The notes: generated from the letters alone by a model not told the origin. A stretch of 64,000 bases of DNA from Jaltomata sinuosa (GCA_003996215.1 QJPP01002920.1:62001-126000), one strand, 5' to 3'. Positions 47,734-58,419 are shown, numbered from the stretch's first letter. Numbers and translations: made by a program.

Positions 47734-48662
47734 TGTTTGCAACAAATTTTAATGTGACAGAAAAGAAATTGCAATCACAAATAAAATATGAAGAAACAGA
47801 TATTTATTGATAAATAATGTGAATACAATTCTGTTCCTCTTTTGATTCTTCTCTTCTAAATATTCTCCATGATCCGAGGGCCGTTAGTAGCGTATTTTTT
47901 GAACATAGGATGATTTTGACCTCTTTATAAATATTCCATGAGTTTATGGGATTTCGAGATGCCTCTTCAAAGAAATATATTTACCCTTTATATAGGCGTG
48001 AACTGGTTTAAGGTAGAGTAGCCTCCAAGCTAAGGTTTAGGGTAGAGTAGCCTCCAAGAAACCCTGACAGAAATTGGACTCATCTTGTAGAGTCCCACAA
48101 AATTTCAATGTCAACAAATGCTCCCTACTTCGAGGCTTGTCGTTGTGTAGACTTGATGAAGCTCAAAGACGAGACTTGAAGTAATTTCCATCTTTGCAAT
48201 TTTGTGGCTCGAGATTTGCAGATCTGATTTGTGAGAGAAGAGATGAAGGACAAATTTGGTTCCACTGGGCATGCCAGTTTGTTTGCAACAAATTTTAATG
48301 TGACAGAAAAGAAATTGCAATCACAAATAAAATATGAAGAAACAGATTTTTATTGATAAATAATGTGAGTACAATTCTGTTCCTCCCTTGATTCTTCTCT
48401 CCTAAATATTCTCCATGATCTGAGGGCTATTAGTAGCGTATTTCTCGAACATAGGATGATTTTAACCTCTTTATGAATATCCCATGAGTTTATGAGATTT
48501 CGAGATGCCTCTTCAAGGGAATATGCTTACCCTTTATATAGGCGTGAACTGGTTTAGGGTAGAGTAGCCTCCAAGATAGGGTTTAGGGTAAAGTAGCCTC
48601 CAAGAAACCCTGACAGAAATTGGACTCATCTTGTAGAGTCCCACAGAATTTCAATGTCTACA
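47734..48662 (-). mobile_element. Complete short LTR element without coding capacity (TRIM-like)
   Basis: Two LTRs of exactly 383 bp (47734-48116 and 48280-48662) are about 95% identical by eye. They are flanked by TGTGG (47729-47733 and 48663-48667), a perfect TSD. On the minus strand the LTR runs TGTAGACATTG...TTGCAAACA and contains a TATA box, CTATATAAAGGG. The internal region is only 163 bp. It starts on the minus strand AACTGGCATGCCCAGTGGAACC, where TGGCATGCCC is in primer-binding-site position, and ends with purine-rich GAAGTAGGGAGC. A 69-codon frame has no domain. Larger LTRs than classical TRIMs leave open a deletion derivative. Relatives lie at 4832-5410 and 8708-9134. Confidence 0.85.
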
Positions 48663-48711
48663 TGTGGGTCTAAGAGAGACCCATTATTGACAAGGTAGTC
48701 CTTATAACTAA

Positions 48712-49011
48712 GGATGTGTCCAGTATGGAAAAAAATATTTTCTCTAGGAAATTAAGTTGCTAAAAAATGAGAAAAATGACTTCCTTAATAGATATAGGAA
48801 AAAAAAGTTTACAAGTGACATTCCATGTCCCATCCCCCGCTACCCCACACTCCCACCATCCAACCCCCACACCTCTCATAATATTTTTTAAAATTATACA
48901 AAAAATAATTTGATGATCATATTTTTTGCATACATATCAAACACAATAAAATAAGTAAAAAATTCACTTATTTTTTCATGAAAAATATTTTCCTTCATAC
49001 CGAACACACCC
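48712..49011. mobile_element. Tourist-like MITE
   Basis: GGATGTGTCCAGTATGG at the left and 'cataccgaacacaccc' at the right are inverted ends flanked by TAA. Length 300 bp. It is a compact relative of the expanded copy at 33916-34990, with a short C-rich core (48825-48875) on this strand. Confidence 0.75.
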
Positions 49012-50369
49012 TAAGACTCCTGAAGACCTTAGGATTTATAGTTTTCGCTTATCAGCTGAACCAACAGTTCAGGTGAATGCTACGATAACGTTTTGAGACG
49101 CACACGTTCTCCGGTGGCAATTTTATAAGGAAAAAAGGGGCACGTGAACCCGTAGTTTCATCATAAAATTAGATATTTTATGTATATATTTTTTAAAATT
49201 CGTATAATTTTATATTTTAGCACTCATGCTAGAAGAAAGTTAAGTGGTGCACTTAGTTGAATATGAAATTATTTACCTTGAGGAAGACTAGGGATAAATT
49301 TCCACTTAATACATTTTTTCCTTTTTTTTTTTCTAGAGGTACACTCATGTTCTAGATTTGCCTCAGACGTTCTCGATTATGACTTTGTAAATTTCAGGAC
49401 AATATCCTTCATTAGGTGATTCACTAAGATGAGTACGTAAGTTTTAGACGACTGGTTGATTCAATACGAAATTTAAAAAATGAAATACCTTTTGACTTGT
49501 AATCAAACATTTAACTTTTCCATATTAATTTATATATTTATATTATAATGAAAAGTTCAGATATCTAAGTTTCAAAGAGGAGTCTTAAGTATATAAGGTA
49601 AGAACTAGGAATTAATGTCAAACTTCTAACAATTATAAGATTCTTTTTTTGTATTCAATAATAAAGCAAGTTTGGTTGTTAATGAAAATATTTTTGTCCT
49701 CAAATTGTAATTGAAGCGCAAGACGTTGCATGTAAAATCTCATCAACAAATAACCATTTAGTGAACTAACAACAACAAAGCTTCTATCGACGTTCAGAAA
49801 TGTCTAGTATTTAAGATTAGAGGGGTTGGAACACAAACATAAACACTAAAGAAAAAAAGAAAGAGGTGGGGGTGGGGTGGGAGGGTGGGGGGTGTTAAAT
49901 ATTTAACGGAAATTAAGTGTTTACTTTGTCAAACTTACAAGATTAAAATTTCTCAGAAGTATAACTAGAGGCAGATTCTAGATTTTAACTTGATCATGAG
50001 TAGGACTTTTAACGTTCTTAGCACTGGACTCATCTTACTTCTAAAATTGTTACTTCAAAGATTAAACACAAGCAAAATCCGCAGTAACATCTCAAGGGAA
50101 TGTTACTAATGGAACATGTAGGAATAATATGTCCTATTCTTTTTTTGTTGACCCTCATTTCAATTGATTGGATGCTTGAGCACTCAGAGATTTTCGTGAG
50201 TTCCTCGTATATCTCGTATATAATAAAGTATCTTCCGTCTCAACCTGAATGAGTCTATAACCCTCCTCCCAGAAGCTAGTAGTTTGGCTAAAAAGAGATA
50301 ATCAGAAGAAAATGATCGGGCAGGGATGCACAGCAGGAACTTGCAAAGCCAACACAAGAGAAAAGAAAT
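49012..50369. other. Gene-free DNA with a G-quadruplex-type stretch
   Basis: GGTGGGGGTGGGGTGGGAGGG (split at about 49866-49896) satisfies the G3+N1-7 rule on the plus strand. The left part of 50184-50369 is a non-conserved continuation of the RT scrap. Otherwise nothing recognisable. Confidence 0.45.
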
Positions 50370-50505
50370 ATGTTCACCCTCGGCAATACGCACTTGATAA
50401 TACCCCGACCGCAAATCAAACTTCGTGAAGTATCGTGCTCCACTCAACTGATCGAAAAGGTCTGCAATAAGAGGCATAAGGTACTCGTTCTTGATGGTCA
50501 CTTTG
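50370..50505 (-). pseudogene. Ty3/gypsy reverse-transcriptase fragment
   Basis: Forty-four residues match the first part of a gypsy RT: PLIADLFDQLSGARYFTKFD and LRSGYYQVRIAEGEH, including the catalytic-region start F-T-K-(F/L)-D-L-R-S-G-Y-Y-Q. Similarity stops abruptly; the YLDD box, RNase H and LTRs are absent. It is an isolated relic. Confidence 0.8.
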
Positions 50506-52111
50506 TTCTAGTTGTTAGTTTTTAATTCATTATTAAAACAATTTGTATATAAGAATTTTTATTAATAATTCTTATTGTTTTTGTTAATTTTCACATACAA
50601 ATCTATGCGAAAAAATTAATATAACAACATGAGCAAAGACATATCTCAAGCCTTTATATTTCACTACCAAAAATATTTAGTGGTCATTCCATCAGAACGT
50701 TATCAAAAATATGAGTTAATCTATGAATTTTCCCGAGAAAACATTTCCAACAAGCCAAATTCCCCTTATGGATAGAGAGCATCATGAATGATAAAAATAA
50801 ACATAGAAAAAAATTAGAAGTTATAAAATAAAATCAGAGGCATAGAATTCTTGATTAGACAAACTCACTTTTTAATTTTTAATTACTTGTTCAATAGAAT
50901 GTTGAAGAATTGACTCTTCTTCATTCTTTTGGGGAGAATTAAACCCAAAACTTTAATCATTTTGAGAATTCATGAATCAGAGAAAAAAAAATGAAGAAGT
51001 GATAGAACAATTTTCAATGACCAAAGTCGCCTTATTTTTTTATTTAGTGACAATTTGAGATTTTTTGGTCAAATATGTCTAATAAACTGAGATTACGATA
51101 ATCTAAGTACTCATTAAAAAGACGGTTTGGAGCCAAAAACAATCTTAAAAGGGGGAAGGGGTGGGTGGAGAAGGGGGGGGGGGGGGGGAGGAGGGAGGAG
51201 TAAATGCTTGCCAATTGGGAAAGGGAATAAAGTACTCGGTTTAGTAAAATAAAGATGAAGTGCTTAATCTGTCTGGTGCAATTATGGTGTTGCCTTTGAG
51301 ATTTGATAAAACTTTTTTGACAGTTAAATCTTTTTCTATTTTTTCACAGTTTTCATAAAATTTAACAGTTACAGTTTGTCAAATATTTTTCGGAGATAAC
51401 AAGTGCTCATTTTAGTCAAACATAAAGGACCAAAGATGTTCAAGAGCATAATTAGTGACGAATTCAGAATTTAACTTGATGAATTTGATTAGCCTTAAAG
51501 ATTTGATTGTTGTTGAAATTATTGTCAATTCTCATGTAAAAAATTATATTCAGTATAAACAATATTGAGTTGGCAGCTTTTGTGCAAATACTTATATTTT
51601 ACAAGGTTTGCATGGTGCGTAGAACCAAGAATAGAAAAAAGTTTTTATCACTGGACGTGGTAAATGATGATAAATTTCAATTGGCAATCCATTTGGCTTA
51701 GTAGTAAAATTAGTAATGTTGGTTTATTTAATTTCTCATGAAAATGCCATAATAGATATCAACAAATGCAAGTTACGAGAAACATAATAGCACTTAAATT
51801 TGAAAATACATCGAAATACCATTTTCTTTCTTTTTTTTGGTAAATTTATACCACTAGACAGAGTGTCTAGCGGTTTTTTATCCAAAATAAAAGATCCTCA
51901 ATAGGGATAAGTACAAGCAAAGGGAGACTAGGCCTTACCTTACTAATCCTAATGAAGTAACGATAATTATTAGGTAACTCATAAGTAAAGTTTCTCCTCC
52001 ATAGAGATCTAGAGAGAGAGAGAGAGCGCGCGCATGCACTATAACTAATTTATTTTAAATTTAACAATAAATTGTAATATTGCAATTCCGTTGAAAGTTT
52101 GTATGGCAACT
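50506..52111. other. AT-rich intergenic DNA with a poly-G tract
   Basis: G16 at 51173-51188 inside a longer G-rich stretch (51151-51200). (GA)n followed by (GC)n at 52011-52033. No gene. Confidence 0.5.
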
Positions 52112-53065
52112 CTACTCTTCCTCGAGCTTTTTTATTATATTGTTGAGAGAACTTATCCGCTCTTCATTCTGCAAAAGAAAAGAAACAAATAAAGCACGTT
52201 AATAATATATAGGATTTACATTATACACACTGATAACGTAATTTTTATGCTATTGGTGAACTTTAATATGTGATAACATGTTAGTTACCATCTTATATCA
52301 CTTAATGCTTATCAAGAAATTTAGTTATAGTTTCCTAATTAATGGCATAATTATATAAATATAGTTTATCATCTATCAATGTATAAAACTAATTAAACTT
52401 TAATATATGCAATGAGATGAAAACTAACCTTTGCTATTCGTTGGTCAGTATCCTTAGACATTTTGTCTTGAGCAAAAGTTAAGCAAGTCGGATTAATCGT
52501 CCTTTCAATCAACAATTCGAGTTGGAAGCAGAGCAATTCGTAGTGATGCACAAGTGCCATGTTTCTTAATATGTAGATTTCTCTAAAAATTGAAACATAA
52601 GAAAAATTCATGAAGAATGTAAAATACATAAAAGTTTGTTACATCTAAAAATAATTTAACCATTCATATAAAGTGTGATTCGTAATTGTTATAATAAGAT
52701 AAGTTACATATTATAACATATACGTAAAATTGACTTATTAATAGTGAAAAATATCTTTACACAATTGGTGAATCTTATTAGTTAAGGGGAGGAGAGGCAG
52801 GGGGGGGGGGGGGGGGGGTTGGAGAGAGAAATTAAAAGGAAACTCGTTTGATACCTTGTTCTCGCTCTTGAATTCACTTTAAAAAAAGGTAAGCAACATA
52901 AATAAAAAGATCCATGAAGAATGTAAAATAAATAAGAGTTTAACTATCCATAAAAAGTGTGATTTATATTCTTGAAAATAGGACAAAAATAAAAGGAAGT
53001 TTAAAAGAAAAAACTCACACCAAAAGTTCTTGGTTTGAACTAGAACCCCTTCTTGGAGAAGCCAT
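52112..53065 (-). CDS. Small three-exon gene: 85-aa coiled-coil protein, HD-ZIP IV zipper-like
   Basis: Exons 53065-53019, 52582-52429 and 52168-52112 join in phase (47+154+57 nt) to 85 codons plus TAG. Splice sites are strong: GTGTGAGT donor, TTTTTAG acceptor, GTTAGT donor, TTTGCAG acceptor. N terminus MASPRRGSSSNQELL. Exon 2 has leucine-rich helix ELLCFQLELLIERTINPTC; exon 3 is ERISSLNNIIKKLEEE. The pattern (leucine zipper, N-P-x-C, then a second charged helix) recalls the zipper-loop-zipper of HD-ZIP IV proteins (family motif around RNPxCxxC). The second Cys is Phe here, and homeodomain and START are absent. Inference: it could be a dimerisation microprotein comparable in principle to ZPR proteins. 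TATA box 53152-53160. Intron 1 contains a duplicated piece and a G-tract. Coiled-coil resemblance may be convergent. Confidence 0.5.
52800..52818. repeat. Poly-G tract in intron 1 of the 85-aa gene
   Basis: Nineteen Gs in a row on the plus strand (C19 in the transcript). Confidence 0.9.
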
Positions 53066-53900
53066 TCAAACTAGAGAGAAAATTAAGAATGAAGAAGCTT
53101 TTTTGTTTCTTTAATTTGCTAATGACTTGATTCTCACAACAGGAGAAAGCCCTTTAAATAGACCGATTTCATAATGTTCTTACCAAAAGTAATATTCAAG
53201 GCTTATATTAGTGTTATAGAAAATTAATAAGTTTTGAGAATTTTGTATATCTTAAGAAAATAGTAAGAAATTGATTTTGTTGCTCAATAGCATATTATTC
53301 AAAGTAATATTCAAAGCTCAATAGACTGATTTCATAATGTTCTTACTAAAAGTAATATTCAAATCTCATATCAGTGGTATAGCAAATTAATAAGTTTTGA
53401 GAATTTTGTATATCTTAAGAAAATGGTAAGAAATTGATTTTGTTGCTCAATGACATAAGATTAATTGAACTTTAACCAAAAAAGGAGTCATCAATCAAGA
53501 TTTAGATCTTGAAATATAGATGTTTGGAAACAAATTTAAAATTTGACAACTACTTTCCAAATGTTGATAACCAAATAATGTGAGTGACAAATTTGAGTTG
53601 TTTGTAAAGAGCAAGTAGCATTTAGAAATTTTCTTAAAAGTTTTAACTATTAAAAGAACAATATTATGTAACTTTATTATAACTATTCATGTTGTCGTTT
53701 CGTTGTCATCGTCAATATTACTTGTATTGCTACTATTAATTATGTAGTTATTGATCATATAATATAAAAAAAACACAATTTTCGGGTTATAAAAGATTAT
53801 TACAACAGGTAACCATTCACAAAAAGCGAGTAAAATAAAGACAATTAGTTATATAGGCCTTTATATTAACTTGATATTCTACCATAAGCAACAACATAGA
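53066..53900 (-). promoter_or_regulatory. Promoter of the 85-aa gene, with an internal duplication
   Basis: TATTTAAAG (minus strand, 53152-53160) sits about 90 nt before the ATG, a normal plant spacing. Further upstream a segment of about 130 bp ('aatattcaa...ctcatat.agtg.tatag.aaattaataagttttgagaattttgtatatcttaagaaaat.gtaagaaattgattttgttgctcaat') occurs twice in tandem (about 53190-53300 and 53345-53450). The pseudogene copy has it once. Confidence 0.5.
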
Positions 53901-54214
53901 AAACTTTAGGTTTCTAAAGATCTTTGATTAGATGGAGGATCCAACATTTCAAATCGTCATCATGCTTATTATTATTAATATTAGTCTCGATCATCGGAAG
54001 AGGATTTTGTGTCATGATAAGAATCCTAATAGTCCCCCTCAATCTGGATAGGCAAAAATGATGGAAAAATTGCTACGAAAGAGACCAAGTTACGAGACTT
54101 ATAGGCAAATGTAACATTGTCACACAACACCCGGGAAGATTCACCGTGTTATATAAATGTCTACCTCACAAAGAACTTGACAAATCCAAGTGGTCAATCT
54201 CAGCAATTGTGTAG

Positions 54215-54497
54215 GCCATAATACTCAATCTCGATTAGAAAGATCTAGGGACATGACTAACGGAAAAAAACTATACCAAAGTTTAAAAAATGTGAAATCA
54301 TGGCCCTATGTTGTCTAATTCACCACCTTCATCGCTTTAAAAGTTTTAATATTAGTGTTGAACATGTTTTCAGATTGCTTTTCAAATGCACAAAAATGTA
54401 GAAAAAACTCGTGATTTATTTTTCATGGGATAAAGTCACATAAACCTAGAGAAATCATTCTCGAAAATATCATAACATTGGTATCCTAAATTTGATA
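54215..54497. repeat. Duplicated segment A (partner 61783-62095)
   Basis: 'ctagggacatgactaacggaaaaaaa', 'gtgaaatcatggccctatg', 'cttttcaaatgcacaaaaatgtag' and 'tttcatgggataaagtcacataaa' occur in the same order in both segments, roughly 90% identical by eye. This is the left marker of a tandem segmental duplication covering about 54.2-58.6 kb and 61.8-63.5 kb. Confidence 0.85.
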
Positions 54498-55000
54498 AAA
54501 ATAAATTTGAAAATATCTAAAACTCAAGCTTGTATAGATAATACATACATGAGATACGTTGTCACACCCCCAAATTAGGGTGGGACGTGATTGGCCCTCA
54601 ACCCTATCTTAGCTAACTGAAAATTACATCTGAACTCAGCCTTTAATATGAAAAAAAATCAATAAACTAATTATTTAATAATGTCTGGAAACTTAATAAT
54701 GAACCCAAAGAAATATCGTCTAAACATAACTCAGTGGCAGTCATGAGCCTCTAAGAATCAATGGGTATTAGTACATAACCCTTTATACGGTGGTTACCAT
54801 TTCATTAAAGTTTGATTAATTAAATCTTCAAGCTTTTATTTTTAACATTGTTATGACACTTAAATCACATTATAGCAGTCACTTTATTTTTAACATTGTT
54901 TCCAACAAGCGTGTGTGGAAACTTCTGAGTTCTGTTATGGAAACTTTTGACTTAAACAAGAAGTTATTAAGCATAAAAATCTATTTTCTTGTGTGTTAAT
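54498..55000. other. Intergenic DNA of the duplicated block
   Basis: Contains 'ggaaacttttgacttaaacaagaagttattaagcataaaa' (54938-54980), which is repeated at about 58010 and 63265. No gene. Confidence 0.5.
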
Positions 55001-55483
55001 TGTTGGATATTATTTTTGACGGGCACAATCGATTTCTCACAACTTAAATTTTATTATTGCAAAGTAAAGATCCGTTTCGGTCTTACAATTCTTACACAAT
55101 TTTTTTTGCACTCACACTCTAGCAACTCTCTTTGTTGCTCTCTCTTATTCCTCACTTGTTGCTTGCTTCAGCAACACTCTTTACTTGATCACTCACTTCT
55201 GTTTTCTTACTTGCTTACTTGAGCACACTCTCATAACTCAAATGGTCACCTCTATTTATAGGTGGTGGTGGAAGAATCTAGTGAAGGGTATTTACTACTC
55301 TATTCTAGAATCTTCCGCCAACTACTAAATTCTAGAACTACCCTTTCTAGAATATTTCTAGACCTTTCTCTCTAGAAAACTTGTTCTAGAGATCTTTCTT
55401 TAATTCTATACAACTCTAGAATATTCTAGATTCTTCTTTGAAATATCTTGAATATTAATTAAATTGGTGATGAATTCTTAACA
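55001..55483 (-). repeat. 3' LTR of the copia element
   Basis: 483 bp. On the minus strand it opens TGTTAAGAATTC and ends ATATCCAACA. TATA box CTATAAATAGA on the minus strand at 55251-55261, with heat-shock-element-like motifs upstream (55303-55431). Confidence 0.95.
55303..55431 (-). promoter_or_regulatory. Heat-shock-element cluster in the copia LTR
   Basis: Four sites match the HSF consensus of alternating TTC/GAA at 2-nt spacing: TTCTAGAATCTTC (55303-55315, three units), TTCTAGAA (55330-55337), TTCTAGAA (55345-55352) and GAATATTCTAGA (55419-55430, two units plus a near third). They lie about 40-170 bp upstream of the LTR TATA box in the transcribed (minus) orientation. The 5' LTR keeps equivalent motifs (TTCTTGAA, TTCTAGAA, GAATATTCTAGA) at about 57745-57870. 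Heat-responsive function is inferred from consensus and position only. Confidence 0.6.
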
Positions 55484-57348
55484 CTCCCTCTCAATACCAA
55501 CTTAATTTGTTCCTTGTGTCCGTTGTGAGCAATTTTTGAAACTCTACAATCATCATGACGTCCATGCCCTTTGAGAATCTCCACGTTTGTCGGATAACTC
55601 TGTTCCCTTTTCTTTGAAGCTTCTTCAAAGATAGTAGCCTCTTTGATCTTGACCATCTCAGTTGACGATGCATCGATATACTTAGAATTTGGGCGTCTCG
55701 ATCGTGTTGTCCTTCTTAGTTGAGGTTGCAAAGATTTTTGGACTCCTTGCACCTCATCTGGGGCTTCATGTACCTCAGTTTGCCATGAGCTCTTATTTTC
55801 TCCTTCTGAAGATATTTCTTCTGTATGTGATTTATGTTTTTCACATACCTCTTGTCTTGATTTTGCCTTACTTCCTTGTCCTTCTTCTTTAAGTTTATGT
55901 TGTAGCTCTTGCTCCAATTCTCTTGAATCTGGTAGGGTGACTTCTCTATACCACCATGTTGGTGCTTCATCAAATATCACATAAGTTATTTCGGCTGGCA
56001 TGACATAGATTGACTCTAATTTTCTTCCCTCCATAATCGGTGTGCTTGTAACTTTCAAGTTTCTATATACTTTTACGTCATTTGAGCCAAACAAGACATA
56101 ATTTTCAGAATTTGTTAGTTGCGACACAGATAATAAGTTCTTCTTCATACCCGAAACATGATAGACATTTTGAAGTTCCACTTGTTTCGAGTTGTGATGA
56201 GGCACGAACACCGTCTTGCCAATATGAGTTATTGGCATTTTTGAATTATTTGCAGTCACCACTACTCGATCGCCTTTGTAGTCGCTCATGTTGATAAGCT
56301 TTTTCTCATCGCCAACCATGTGATTGGAGCATCCTGAATCAACGATCCAATCATGTTCATAATTGACTAGTTTCTCACTTACAGTTACAAGTGCAAGCTC
56401 CTGTTCTTCATTAGAGTGAAAGGTCACAAGCTCTTCCTATTAATTGCTTTCTTCAACTGCATAAGAAGTTTCAAAATCCCAAGCTTCTTCTTCATCTTTC
56501 TTGTTTTGGGTAGAAGTAGCGACGTTACCTTCAGCTTTCTTGTACCAACAATCTCGGGCATAATGTCCTTTCTTTCCACAATTATAGCATGTTTCCATTT
56601 TTCGTTTATGGAAACCTTGGTTTGGCTTCTTGTTACGTCATTGACTTCTTTGATGTTGATTCTTCTGATCTTCCCCTGGCCGTGAGCTTCTCTCCTCATC
56701 CCTTTCTCGATAGCCTTGCCTTTTGCTGAAGAGCGTCTTATCTTCATCTTTTATAGAGAGACTTGATAATGACTTTTCCAAGTCTTCTTCATTTGCCAAC
56801 AGATTTTCCAACTCAGATAAAGTTGGCTCTGTGGCCCACCCTCGTGTGGCTGTAATTATGCCATTATACTCTGGCCTTAGACCATGAATAATGATTCTCC
56901 TCATTTTTGTCTCTGTGATAGCATTTTCTGGATCTAATTTTGATATTTCATCAAATAAAGATTTTACCTTTGAGAAGTACTGGTTGATTGTCATATTCCG
57001 CTGTGAGATCGACAAAAGCTCATTTTCAAGCCTTTGTAATCTCGCATCATTCTTCTTCATAAAGATTGTCGTCAGCGTGTCTCAAGCTTCTTTGGGTGTC
57101 TTGGCGTTCTTAATCCGTTGCAAGAACTCATCCTCAATTGTTACAGTGAGAGCATACATGGCCTTTCCAGCTTTAACCTTCCACCTTTTTGCTGCTTCGG
57201 CATCAGTTGGTGGTGTAGTGTCTGAGCCACCAACAATATCCTATAATTCCTGACCGAGAAAATAATATTGCATCCTCGTACTCTAAGATCCATAGTTGCT
57301 TGCGTTGAGCTTCTCAACGCTGTTGAGAGTGCTAGCAAAATCCGTCAT
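55459..57348 (-). pseudogene. Broken copia gag-protease polyprotein
   Basis: One reading frame from ATG 57348 to the 3' LTR, broken by six in-frame stops and no frameshift. Gag starts MTDFASTLNSVEKLNASNYG and continues through SVKSLFDEISKLDPENAITE-like UBN2 sequence (FDEISKLDPENAIT). It is followed by the CCHC knuckle CYNCGKKGHYARDC and the protease motif DWIVDSGCSNHM with active-site DSG. After YVMPAEITYV the frame jumps to FDEAPTWW and RRTTRSRRPNSKY, the linker normally found after the integrase core. So the catalytic core of integrase and everything from RT onward are deleted. Gag packages element RNA; the aspartic protease would process the polyprotein. Confidence 0.9.
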
Positions 57349-57428
57349 TGATTAGTGCCTCATGACTTGTAGCCGACAATAACTTGTAGGATCTCCTTTG
57401 AGTTGCTACCTCGCTTTTTATCCACCAG

Positions 57429-57440
57429 GCTCTGATACCA
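57429..57440 (-). other. Copia primer-binding site
   Basis: Minus strand TGGTATCAGAGC, complementary to the 3' end of initiator Met-tRNA, two bases after the 5' LTR. Confidence 0.9.
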
Positions 57441-57442
57441 CA

Positions 57443-57924
57443 TGTTGAATATTTTTGACGGGCACAATTGATTTCTCACAACTTAAATTTTATCATTGCA
57501 AAGTAAAGACCCGCTTCGATCTTACAATTCTTACACTCATTTTTTCTTTCACTCACACTCTAGCAACTCTCTTTGTTACTCTCTCTTATTCCTCACTTGT
57601 TGTTTGCTTCAGCTACACTCTTTAATTGAGCACTCACTCTTGTTTTCTTACTTGCTTACTTGAGCACACTCTCATAACTCAAATGATCACCTCTATTTAT
57701 AGGTGGTGGTGGAAGAATCTAGTGAAGGGTATTTACTACTCTATTCTAGAATCTTTCGCCAACTACTAAATTCTTGAACTACCCTTTCTAGAATATTTCT
57801 AGACCTTTCTCTCTAGAAAACTTATTCTAGAGATCTTTCTTTAATTCTATACAACTTTAGAATATTCTAGATTCTTCTTTGAAATATCTTGAATATTAAT
57901 TAAGTTGGTGATGAATTCTTAACA
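57443..57924 (-). repeat. 5' LTR of the copia element
   Basis: 482 bp, minus orientation, TGTTAAGAATTC to ATATTCAACA. TATA box at 57692-57702 on the minus strand. Confidence 0.95.
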
Positions 57925-58118
57925 TTAATTCTCAAAATTAACTTAGCAATATTGGAGTTTGTTATTTGTGGTACTTTTGATATGGAAACCTTTTTTTTTT
58001 TTGGAAACTTTTGACTTCCACAAGAACTTATTAAGCATAAAAATCTGTTTCTTGTGTGTTAATTCTGAAAATTGGAGTTAATTATTTCTTGATAATTGGA
58101 ATTAGTTATTCCTTGGTA

Positions 58119-58388
58119 CTCCCTCCGTCCATCTTTACTTTACTTGTCCACTATATTAAAAATAGATGTCCAACAATACTTGTTCAGTTTATGAAATCAA
58201 GAGATAATTTTACACTTTTAGTTCCTAATTTACCCTTATCATTAATTATAGTCATTTTCCTATTACATTTTTCAAGACATTGTATTTATTATATTCAAAG
58301 GGTGATATGGTAAAATTATTCTTCTATTTATTGTTTCTTAAGAAGTGTGTAAAGTCAATAGTGGACAAGTAAAGATGGACGGAGGGAG
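58119..58388. mobile_element. Stowaway MITE
   Basis: CTCCCTCCGTCCATCTTTACTT at the left is the inverse of 'aagtaaagatggacggagggag' at the right, flanked by TA (58117-58118 and 58389-58390). Length 270 bp. The best-preserved Stowaway in the window. Confidence 0.9.
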
Positions 58389-58419
58389 TAACAAAGTAAC
58401 TAAATCATTGTGTGTTAAT

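Larger units (their letters stand above)
55001..57924 (-). mobile_element. Ty1/copia retrotransposon, gag-protease only (2,924 bp)
   Basis: LTRs 55001-55483 and 57443-57924 (TG...CA, about 95% identical by eye) are flanked by a perfect TSD TTAAT (54996-55000, 57925-57929). On the minus strand the 5' LTR (57924-57443) is followed two bases later by TGGTATCAGAGC (57440-57429), the initiator-Met primer-binding site. Purine-rich TTGAGAGGGAG precedes the 3' LTR. The interior of about 1.96 kb encodes a broken gag-protease (see 55459-57348) and then the variable region between integrase and RT. Integrase core, RT and RNase H are missing, so it depends on other copies for movement. It interrupts a local repeat unit whose uninterrupted version survives at about 58040-58070. 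Confidence 0.95.

Noticed and set aside
53616..53624. L1 box (TAAATGYA) that would link the 85-aa gene to HD-ZIP IV regulation
   Set aside because: Both gene copies have TAAATGCT upstream, which misses the last base of the consensus; one near-match in AT-rich DNA is not evidence.
55689..57253. Plus-strand frames across the copia element
   Set aside because: Antisense shadows of gag-protease; the primer site and coding domains fix the orientation as minus.
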